Notes under the pieces: model-generated
What the model saw: only the letters and a program-made list of their open reading frames with translations
What the model was told of the DNA's origin: nothing
Databases searched by the model: none
Translations under genes and position numbers: made by a program
Part shown: positions 1 through 4,813 of the stretch, in pieces
How positions within the stretch are numbered: the stretch's first letter is position 1
Layout of the letters: the number at the start of each line of letters is the position of its first letter
Assembly: GCA_010672185.1 (NCBI GenBank)
Contig: JAAHHL010000570.1
Coordinates: 1-5,359, forward strand
Length of the DNA: 5,359 nt
Direction of reading: 5' to 3'
Source of the DNA: Caldora sp. SIO3E6
GTDB lineage: Bacteria > Cyanobacteriota > Cyanobacteriia > Cyanobacteriales > Coleofasciculaceae

Positions 1-112
1 GCCTCCTGTCTCCTGCCTCCTGCCTTCTGCCTCCTGCCTCCTGCCTTCTGCCTCCTGCCTCCTGACTTCTGCCTCCTGACTTCTGCCTCCTGCCTCCTGC
101 CTTCTGCCTCAA
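1..112. repeat. Tandem heptamer array (GCCTCCT family), 16 units, cut by the left window edge
   Basis: Sixteen head-to-tail 7-bp units start exactly at base 1; the last one (106-112) is degenerate (GCCTCAA). The main unit is GCCTCCT. Variants are GCCTTCT (22, 43, 99), GTCTCCT (8) and GACTTCT (64, 78). Part of the array has a 21-bp higher-order pattern of two GCCTCCT followed by one variant. This fits the short tandemly repeated repetitive (STRR) sequences known from cyanobacteria. The array probably continues to the left of the window. Read in the direction of the neighbouring gene (minus strand), the unit is AGGAGGC, so the 3' flank of that gene is a string of Shine-Dalgarno-like AGGAGG motifs. 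The last unit overlaps the TGA stop (111-109) of the methyltransferase/kinase-like gene. Confidence 0.97.
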
Positions 113-2040
113 TCATCACCTTTTAACCCCAAACTCTGTTTCAAACGAAACCAACCTTGGCGCAACTGCCAAAATTTACTACTTTCCATTCCTCTAATGG
201 TATCCTGAGCTTGTTGTAGCTGTAGCTGAGTCTGTTGTAGCTGAGATTGCGATCGCTCCAAGTTTGCCTGAGTTTGCTGAAGTTCTTCCCTGGTGTTGTA
301 CAACTGAAACCACAAGCGATAGGGAGCCTTTGCTGCTAGTAATGATTCAGTTTGAGAATAGACGCCGCTCAAATAATCATCAAAGCTAATAGTTTGGAGC
401 AAAGGGTTGACTTGTTTTTGGAAAATCCACTCTTGTTCTAAAAAATCTCGGAATTCTTCAGGGGTGATATCCAAAGAAATTAATTGAAAACAGAACCGGA
501 TAAATGATGGCAAAGATTTATCTGCGAACAAATCTACTAAATGTAAATCTATCCAAGGGGAGATTTTTTGATAAGTGTAAATCAGACAGCGGAAGAGGAC
601 AAACTTAATGGGTAACTTTTCGGTAAAGCTCCACTCTTGGTCTACATATTCTACCTTGCCATCAGTAGTAACAATGAGATTTCCTGGACCGCAGTCTACA
701 TAGATACCAGGAATTGCTGTGGCACTGCCCATAGTCCGCTTGGCTTCTTGAACCAGGAAATCATACCAGATTTTGAGAGGATATTTTAAACTAGCTTCTA
801 CTGTAGAAGTCTTATTTCGGATGGCCTGAACTAACTGCTCCATTACTGTAACACCAGCCAAAAATTTACTCTGAATTTTGGGATAGTGCCTCAAACCTGC
901 CTCTGTTTCCGTTGCTAGAGCAGCCAAGTCAGGATATATCGGTTCTTTGGTAACCATTAATTCCTGCTTATCGTTACTGGTTAGAGTAACTTGGGACATA
1001 AATTTTTGAAAGCGGTTCATCACTGAGAACTTCCAGACAAGGCAGTTGGATCTCAGATACTGATGAATACTTTCCGGAGATTGACTAGCTAGGATTACAA
1101 AAGAATTACTCATCTGAGGCAACAAGCCATTAGCTTCGATTTGCTTGGCTACCAATAGCTCTTGAAATAGCTCTAGTTGTTGATGAGAGTAATCTTTGGA
1201 ATTATTGTAACTAAGCCATTGGTAGAGAAAAGGATCAGCTTGGGTTGGCTCTTCTGCCGGTAGAGAAAAGAGCACATCAGGCAATTTGTAGTCTGGGAAG
1301 GGGTATAAAAATTGGTAATATCCTAAGCCAGTGGACTTGAGGAGAAGCTCTAACTCTTTTTTGCCAAAAGTTTTGACTAAATGGCCACTATGGTAACCCT
1401 CTATACCATCGAACAATACCTTGGTATGATCTTCACTACATCCAGCAAAGTATTTGAGTCCTAGCTTATTTTCAATGGCTACAATCAAGATACCATCAGT
1501 TGCTAAATTTTGCTTAGCAATCTCAAGAGCTTTCTGATAAGGGTTAACTCCTGGAATATAGGATGCGCTGTACTCCAGCACTCCAATTAAGGTTACTACG
1601 TCGAACTTTTCGGAAAATGTAATATCCTGAAACTGTCCACAAATGATTTCAACATTATCTAGCTCTCGACATCTCAGAGCCGCAATTTCTGCTCGGCTCT
1701 TACTACCCTCTACCGCTACTACCCTGGGAATATTCTCCCCTAAATATCGAGTAATAGCTCCACATCCTGCTCCCAACTCTAGTACAGTACGACAATGGTT
1801 GAATTGTAAAGGACGCAGTAAATTACTCCGTTTCGGACTAAAATGATATTCAGAAGGCCAATCCCGGATTAAGCTGGTCAATTCCACTGAATGGCAACTG
1901 AGATCTGAGGCTTGTCTGAGGCAATTCTCGATATAGGCTTCTGCTGCTCCTCCGTCTGAATACTGGAAGGTAAATTGTTCTTGACGGGGTAGCCAGATCT
2001 TTGATGGAGAAACTTGATGAAAATCTTCGGGATATTGCAT
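109..2040 (-). CDS. WbdD-like glycan chain terminator: SAM methyltransferase, kinase-like domain and C-terminal coiled coil (643 aa)
   Basis: Seen: a class I SAM methyltransferase at about residues 60-240, with motif I ELGAGCG (88-94), acidic E111 after beta-2, and FDVVTLIGVLEYS (146-158). A stretch IENKLGLKYFAG (189-200) is typical, from memory, of O-antigen-type methyltransferases. The middle (about 330-510) carries kinase/APH-fold hallmarks: a candidate beta-3 lysine K365 in VTKEP, the catalytic-loop pattern D449-x-x-P-x-N454, and metal-binding D467 in YVDQEW. Residues 587-615 form a coiled coil with Leu/Ile exactly every seven residues. An aromatic/basic tail SSKFWQLRQGWFRLK (620-634) may be amphipathic and membrane-binding. 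Family knowledge: E. coli WbdD has the same order and caps O-polysaccharide with phosphate and methyl groups; its coiled coil measures chain length. Inference: a cytoplasmic, membrane-associated capping enzyme for the partner Wzt gene, 121 bp upstream. ATG at 2040 is the first in frame; no clear Shine-Dalgarno. Methyltransferase is sure, kinase fold probable, kinase activity unproven. Confidence 0.9.
   Translation of the reverse strand: MQYPEDFHQVSPSKIWLPRQEQFTFQYSDGGAAEAYIENCLRQASDLSCHSVELTSLIRDWPSEYHFSPKRSNLLRPLQFNHCRTVLELGAGCGAITRYLGENIPRVVAVEGSKSRAEIAALRCRELDNVEIICGQFQDITFSEKFDVVTLIGVLEYSASYIPGVNPYQKALEIAKQNLATDGILIVAIENKLGLKYFAGCSEDHTKVLFDGIEGYHSGHLVKTFGKKELELLLKSTGLGYYQFLYPFPDYKLPDVLFSLPAEEPTQADPFLYQWLSYNNSKDYSHQQLELFQELLVAKQIEANGLLPQMSNSFVILASQSPESIHQYLRSNCLVWKFSVMNRFQKFMSQVTLTSNDKQELMVTKEPIYPDLAALATETEAGLRHYPKIQSKFLAGVTVMEQLVQAIRNKTSTVEASLKYPLKIWYDFLVQEAKRTMGSATAIPGIYVDCGPGNLIVTTDGKVEYVDQEWSFTEKLPIKFVLFRCLIYTYQKISPWIDLHLVDLFADKSLPSFIRFCFQLISLDITPEEFRDFLEQEWIFQKQVNPLLQTISFDDYLSGVYSQTESLLAAKAPYRLWFQLYNTREELQQTQANLERSQSQLQQTQLQLQQAQDTIRGMESSKFWQLRQGWFRLKQSLGLKGDD
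199..282 (-). repeat. Four 21-bp units encoding the coiled-coil heptads of the chain terminator
   Basis: Residues 587-614 are four consecutive seven-residue blocks: LQQTQAN, LERSQSQ, LQQTQLQ and LQQAQDT. Each starts with Leu and is rich in Gln, and I615 begins a fifth. In DNA these are four imperfect in-frame 21-bp units, most alike in the blocks beginning at residues 587, 601 and 608. A HIP1 octamer sits in the second unit. Loss or gain of a unit would keep the reading frame and change the coiled-coil length by one heptad pair-step. Confidence 0.8.
249..256. other. HIP1 octamer GCGATCGC
   Basis: A perfect HIP1 palindrome (highly iterated palindrome of cyanobacteria) inside the coiled-coil codons of the methyltransferase/kinase-like gene. 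Together with the copies at 3796 and 5100 it supports a cyanobacterial origin. Confidence 0.9.
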
Positions 2041-2095
2041 TAATTTATTCGTGACCCACTCACAACTTCTTGTTGCCTGTTGCTTACTTGTATAA

Positions 2096-2174
2096 CCTCT
2101 CCCCCAACCCCTCTCCTGGTAGGAGAGGGGAGTATTCCCCCTTCCCTACAAGGGAAGGGGGTTAGGGGGTTAGG
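2096..2174. repeat. Double-hairpin G/C-rich palindromic element between the two glycan genes
   Basis: Two near-perfect hairpins lie side by side. Hairpin 1 has 10-bp arms CCCCTCTCCT (2108-2117) and AGGAGAGGGG (2121-2130) with loop GGT. Hairpin 2 has 11-bp arms (2137-2147 and 2151-2161) with loop ACA. They are flanked by C-rich (2099-2105) and G-rich (2165-2173) runs. Similar CCCCCTTCCCT / AGGGAAGGGGG modules are, from memory, dispersed in many filamentous cyanobacterial genomes. The element begins inside the wzt coding end: the last three codons and stop lie in its right flank. Neither hairpin is followed by a U-run on the minus strand, so it does not look like a canonical intrinsic terminator. 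It may still attenuate read-through or stabilise the 3' end of the wzt message. The rest of this 121-bp spacer (2041-2095) has a doubled GTTGCYT heptamer at 2072-2085 and no convincing promoter for the downstream gene. Confidence 0.9.
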
Positions 2175-3496
2175 TCTCTTTTTATAATTAATTTTGTCCA
2201 CCTACTTATATTAGGTTGTTCGAGGTCAACATCAATTTTACTTTGAAGGTTAACTATTCCCTGGCTCATATCAGTAGCAGCTCTAGTTACCTTTAAATGA
2301 ATTACATCATACCTGCGATCCATAGGAATAACTTGACTGCCATTCAAAGAAATAAAACCAAAAGAAATAAAATAATCCCCTGGACAAACCAAAAGTTCCT
2401 GAGTAAAAGATATATTAAGCAAGGTTCCGGGAGTCAATTCCGGTATATCAATGTTTTGATAATAAGTGTTGGTTATATATATATCTTCACCTTTAGCATC
2501 TTTGAGGGTCATGGCAACTAGTGGCTTGGCAACGAAGTCTTGCACCAGGATAGTTAGTCTAGCAACCATTTTTTCACAAGAAGTAAAAGTTAAAGTTGCT
2601 TCTCCTTGACTATTTTCTATATGTATTGCTTGAATCTCCGCTCTCCCATTACCATAGCGATATTCTAGTGGCTGACATTGACGAGATAAATGGTTGAAGG
2701 GTGAAGGTTCTGCCTCGTTGCTACTTAACTTGAGCTCTTGCTCTAAAATTTGCTGATCCTCTTCATCGGCAAATAAAGTCTTAGTATACCGATTGATAAC
2801 CTGATTAGGCACGGCTTCGATAATTTTTTCACCTTGATTTAACAAGAGAGCGCTGTGGCAGTATCGCTTAATTAAATTACTATCGTGGGAGACAAATAAA
2901 ATGGTTATACCTTTTTCTTGGAGCTCTTTCAGCTTGAGAAAACATTTTAATTGGAACTTGGCATCGCCTACGGAGAGAGCTTCATCAATGATCAAAATGT
3001 CGGGATTGACGTTGATGGCCACAGCAAATGCTAGTCTAATATACATCCCGCTGGAGTAGGTTGTGACCGGCTGATCGATAAAGTCGCCAATATTGGCAAA
3101 ACTAGCGATTTGGTCAAATCTTTCTTCAATCTCCCTCTTGCTTAACCCCAGTAGTCTGCCATTAAAAAATACATTTTGTCTGCCAGTGAACTCTGGGTTA
3201 AACCCACTGCCGAGTTCGAGTAGAGCCGAAACCCGACCATTGACAACTACTTCTCCTGTAGTTGGGGTGAGGGTTCCTGCAATAATTTGCAGTAGGGTAC
3301 TTTTTCCCGATCCATTTTGACCAACAATGCCAACGGTTTGCCCTTTGTGGATCTCCAGATTAATATCTCGCAGGGCCCAAAACTGCTCGGCTCTACTCTT
3401 ACCTGGTAGTAAAATTTCCTTCAATCGCTCTATTGGGCGACTGTAGCGCTTAAAACACTTAGAAATGTTCTTCAGAGAAATTGCAATTTCACTCAT
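2162..3496 (-). CDS. wzt: Wzt-type polysaccharide/O-antigen export ABC transporter ATP-binding protein with C-terminal glycan-reader domain (444 aa)
   Basis: Nucleotide-binding subunit that would power glycan export across the cytoplasmic membrane with a Wzm permease, not present in this window. Counting from the ATG at 3496: Walker A GQNGSGKST at 59-67, ABC signature region YSSGMYIRL at 147-155, Walker B DILIIDE at 166-172 with catalytic Glu172, D-loop SVGD, and H-loop His204 in VSHD. All catalytic residues are intact. After the ATPase (about 1-235) a charged linker leads to a beta-rich region (about 280-405) matching the Wzt C-terminal domain, which in E. coli O9a binds the modified glycan end. 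This fits the WbdD-like gene downstream. Start choice: an in-frame TTG at 3511 would add five residues, but ATG 3496 gives the usual MSEIAISLKNISK beginning. No strong Shine-Dalgarno is seen at either. The final Leu-Thr-Pro codons and TAA stop lie inside the hairpin repeat element, so the natural C terminus may have been altered by it. Confidence 0.95.
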   Translation of the reverse strand: MSEIAISLKNISKCFKRYSRPIERLKEILLPGKSRAEQFWALRDINLEIHKGQTVGIVGQNGSGKSTLLQIIAGTLTPTTGEVVVNGRVSALLELGSGFNPEFTGRQNVFFNGRLLGLSKREIEERFDQIASFANIGDFIDQPVTTYSSGMYIRLAFAVAINVNPDILIIDEALSVGDAKFQLKCFLKLKELQEKGITILFVSHDSNLIKRYCHSALLLNQGEKIIEAVPNQVINRYTKTLFADEEDQQILEQELKLSSNEAEPSPFNHLSRQCQPLEYRYGNGRAEIQAIHIENSQGEATLTFTSCEKMVARLTILVQDFVAKPLVAMTLKDAKGEDIYITNTYYQNIDIPELTPGTLLNISFTQELLVCPGDYFISFGFISLNGSQVIPMDRRYDVIHLKVTRAATDMSQGIVNLQSKIDVDLEQPNISRWTKLIIKRDLTP

Positions 3497-3510
3497 TGAG
3501 TCATAACTCA
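3497..3510. promoter_or_regulatory. Small inverted repeat touching the wzt start codon
   Basis: TGAGT (3497-3501), a 4-bp spacer and ACTCA (3506-3510) form a dyad ending directly at the ATG of wzt. It could be a weak operator or an mRNA structure affecting initiation. The arms are only 5 bp, so chance is a serious alternative. Confidence 0.25.
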
Positions 3511-3531
3511 AAAACTCACACCTTGATTAGC

Positions 3532-3570
3532 AGAAGGAGACACAGAAGCAGGAAACAGGAGGCAGCAGGC
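3532..3570. repeat. Degraded heptamer/octamer repeat patch in the wzt leader
   Basis: Bases 3544-3570 read as four decayed units (AGAAGC, AGGAAAC, AGGAGGC, AGCAGGC) of the AGGAGGC/AGAAGGC family that is intact at 4654-4730. Just before it, 3536-3543 is GGAGACAC, the complement of the GTGTCTCC unit of the octamer array at 4780. The patch lies between the wzt promoter and start codon, so it would be transcribed in the leader. Confidence 0.65.
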
Positions 3571-3594
3571 TGAGAGAACAGAGCGATATTGCTT

Positions 3595-3623
3595 ATAGTA
3601 TCTGCTTTTTCGTTTATTGTTAA
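3595..3623 (-). promoter_or_regulatory. Predicted sigma70-type promoter of wzt
   Basis: On the minus strand, TTAACA (3623-3618, five of six matches to TTGACA) is followed after exactly 17 bp by TACTAT (3600-3595, four of six matches to TATAAT). Transcription would begin near 3588, giving a leader of about 90 nt to the ATG at 3496. The position, 29 bp past the hydrolase stop codon, suggests that wzt and the downstream chain-terminator gene form their own transcription unit. No U-rich terminator is seen between the hydrolase stop and this promoter, so read-through from upstream is also possible. Confidence 0.5.
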
Positions 3624-3651
3624 GCAGCTTACTTATTTTCCCCAAGCTGTA

Positions 3652-4596
3652 CTAGCTACAGACAGAGGAATCGTGCTCCTTTTCTGTAGAAATTTCGAGC
3701 CGATTGCCGTAGTCCTCAACACGAACGTGACCAGAGAAGCCATTAACCAAGACAGGTGTATCATGATCTTGGAACCAATTGCGAATTCTGGAGGAGCGAT
3801 CGCTACACCATAAACCTTGCGGTGAAGGTACTAAAGCATATTTAGCTCCCACTTGTGCAAAAAATTCATTAGGAGCTACTCCTTCAGTACCATGGTGAGG
3901 AACATCTAAAACATCAGCAGCAAGTTCTTGGGAGTTTTTTGCTAAATAGTCGCCTATAGTATGATTCAAGTCTCCTGTAAACAAATATTGGTGTTGAGCG
4001 TGCTCTAGCTTAATAATTAGGGACATATCGTTGATGTCAGTTGTTCCCACTGGGGTATTAATACCATCAAAAGCATAAAGGATTCTGAGAGTAGCCTGGT
4101 TACCCAAATTAAAGGCTTGACCTGGATAGGCAGATTTTACCTTAGCTTGGTGTGCTTTAAGCATTTGATGATACTGTAGTACTTCCTCATAGTTACAACC
4201 CCAAGGAATTTCCTGGTCACAAATTTTCTTATCCGGTAGGTTAAAGTAAACTTCTTTAATTTTGATCCCAGCTTGTAGAATCGGTTCTATACCCCCATAA
4301 TGGTCTCGGTGAGCATGAGTGACGAAGACCAAATCAAGATGATCGATTTGATTGGTTTGCAAAAATGGAATTAGTTGCTCCTGAGCCATTTCGGGATAAC
4401 CAGCGTCAATCAACACGGTTTTACCTCGCTTCACCTGAATTAAGTGAGCATCACCTTGAACTGCTGTATTAACATTAACCATTGTCCATACCAGTTTTGG
4501 CTCCGATGGCTGGAAAAACCTACCAATCACTACAGTGGTGATGGCACAAAGACAAATAGCAAGAGCTATTGCCACAAATTTGGAGGTACTTAGCAT
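3652..4596 (-). CDS. Membrane-anchored or exported metallo-beta-lactamase-fold hydrolase, ComEC C-domain-like (314 aa)
   Basis: Seen: a short N terminus with Lys6, a hydrophobic segment at about 7-25 (signal anchor or signal peptide), then an MBL fold. Motifs in order are IDAG (63-66), THAHRDH (93-99; the HxHxDH metal site H94, H96, D98, H99), TGD (207-209), PHHG (233-236) and a late SGH with His290. This order matches the stand-alone ComEC/Rec2-like MBL family. It lacks the competence-domain membrane channel of true ComEC, so DNA uptake should not be assumed. C126 and C134 could form a disulfide if the domain is outside the cytoplasm. A C15 lipobox is unconvincing because Ile precedes the Cys. 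An in-frame TGA lies directly upstream, so ATG 4596 is the first possible start; no clear Shine-Dalgarno. It precedes wzt by 155 bp. Family members include nucleases and phosphodiesterases; the substrate here cannot be told. Confidence 0.9.
   Translation of the reverse strand: MLSTSKFVAIALAICLCAITTVVIGRFFQPSEPKLVWTMVNVNTAVQGDAHLIQVKRGKTVLIDAGYPEMAQEQLIPFLQTNQIDHLDLVFVTHAHRDHYGGIEPILQAGIKIKEVYFNLPDKKICDQEIPWGCNYEEVLQYHQMLKAHQAKVKSAYPGQAFNLGNQATLRILYAFDGINTPVGTTDINDMSLIIKLEHAQHQYLFTGDLNHTIGDYLAKNSQELAADVLDVPHHGTEGVAPNEFFAQVGAKYALVPSPQGLWCSDRSSRIRNWFQDHDTPVLVNGFSGHVRVEDYGNRLEISTEKEHDSSVCS
3796..3803. other. HIP1 octamer GCGATCGC
   Basis: A perfect HIP1 site within the 3' part of the metallo-beta-lactamase-fold gene. 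Confidence 0.9.
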
Positions 4597-4618
4597 TGGT
4601 CATCGAAAAATTGTACAT

Positions 4619-4624
4619 ATTATA
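4619..4624 (-). promoter_or_regulatory. Candidate -10 box of the hydrolase gene
   Basis: A perfect TATAAT on the minus strand, 22 bp before the ATG at 4596, predicting a short leader of roughly 15 nt. The best -35-like hexamer, TTGTCG (4644-4639), is only 14 bp away, shorter than the usual 16-18, so an activator or a different -35 would be needed. The heptamer array lies directly upstream. Confidence 0.35.
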
Positions 4625-4653
4625 AAGGCGGGTAAGCGCGACAATCTAGTGCA

Positions 4654-4730
4654 AGGAGGCAGGAGGCAGGAGGCAGAAGGCAGAAGGCAGGAGGCAGAAG
4701 GCAGGAGGCAGAAGGCAGGAGGCAGGAGGC
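4654..4730. repeat. Tandem heptamer array (AGGAGGC/AGAAGGC), 11 units, inverted relative to the array at 1-112
   Basis: Eleven contiguous 7-bp units, seven AGGAGGC and four AGAAGGC (starting at 4675, 4682, 4696 and 4710), with no indels. These are the exact reverse complements of GCCTCCT and GCCTTCT at 1-112, so the two arrays bracket the three-gene block as an inverted pair. In the direction of the genes the transcript would read GCCUCCU. The array sits between the TPR-like gene and the putative hydrolase promoter. Confidence 0.97.
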
Positions 4731-4738
4731 AGTCCCGA

Positions 4739-4754
4739 TGAAAAAATTTTTTCA
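4739..4754. other. Perfect 16-bp AT palindrome
   Basis: TGAAAAAATTTTTTCA is a perfect palindrome with adjacent A6 and T6 tracts, expected to be intrinsically bent. It lies between the heptamer and octamer arrays, about 60 bp past the TPR-like stop. On the minus strand it ends in a T6 tract but has no G/C stem, so it is at best a poor terminator. Confidence 0.5.
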
Positions 4755-4771
4755 CCACCATGAATGAAAAT

Positions 4772-4811
4772 CCGTCCCCGTGTCTCCGCGTCTCCGCGTC
4801 TCCGTGTCTAT
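4772..4811. repeat. Tandem octamer repeat (GYGTCTCC) beside the TPR-like stop codon
   Basis: Units GTGTCTCC (4780), GCGTCTCC (4788), GCGTCTCC (4796) and a decayed GTGTCTAT (4804) follow a related CCGTCCCC stretch at 4772-4779. From memory, this G/C-rich repeat type is widespread in filamentous cyanobacteria. The unit is bracketed by a 7-bp inverted repeat, TGAAAAT (4765-4771) and ATTTTCA (4810-4816); the right arm contains the TGA stop of the TPR-like gene. Confidence 0.85.
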
Positions 4812-4813
4812 TT

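Noticed and set aside
1..112. CRISPR array
   Set aside because: Units are 7 bp and contiguous with no spacers, so this is a tandem array, not repeat-spacer DNA. The same applies to 4654-4730.
1643..1846. Plus-strand open frame of 67 codons
   Set aside because: Lies wholly opposite the well-supported methyltransferase domain, shows no domain or family features, and is a shadow frame.
2108..2161. Rho-independent terminator for wzt
   Set aside because: The hairpins are strong, but no T-run follows either one on the minus strand or on the plus strand. Classified as a repeat element instead.
2297..2521. Plus-strand open frame of 74 codons
   Set aside because: Antisense to the Wzt C-terminal domain, with no recognisable motif and no promoter or Shine-Dalgarno noted.
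3093..3320. Plus-strand open frame of 75 codons
   Set aside because: Antisense to the conserved ABC ATPase core; its composition follows from the opposite strand.
3619..3632. TAAGC-A-GCTTA dyad as terminator of the hydrolase gene
   Set aside because: The stem is 5 bp with a one-base loop and no following U-run, and it overlaps the predicted -35 region of the wzt promoter.
3589..3813. Plus-strand open frame of 74 codons over the wzt promoter and hydrolase 3' end
   Set aside because: Mostly antisense to the hydrolase, with a hydrophobic start by chance and no family signal. The minus-strand promoter in the same place is a better explanation.
4540..4560. Lipoprotein signal (Cys15 or Cys17) in the hydrolase
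   Set aside because: The residue before Cys15 is Ile and before Cys17 is Leu, neither fitting the usual Gly/Ala/Ser of a lipobox.
4535..4741. Plus-strand frame ending in RRQEAEG repeats
   Set aside because: The repeat peptide is simply translation of the AGGAGGC heptamer array, and the rest is antisense to the hydrolase signal segment.
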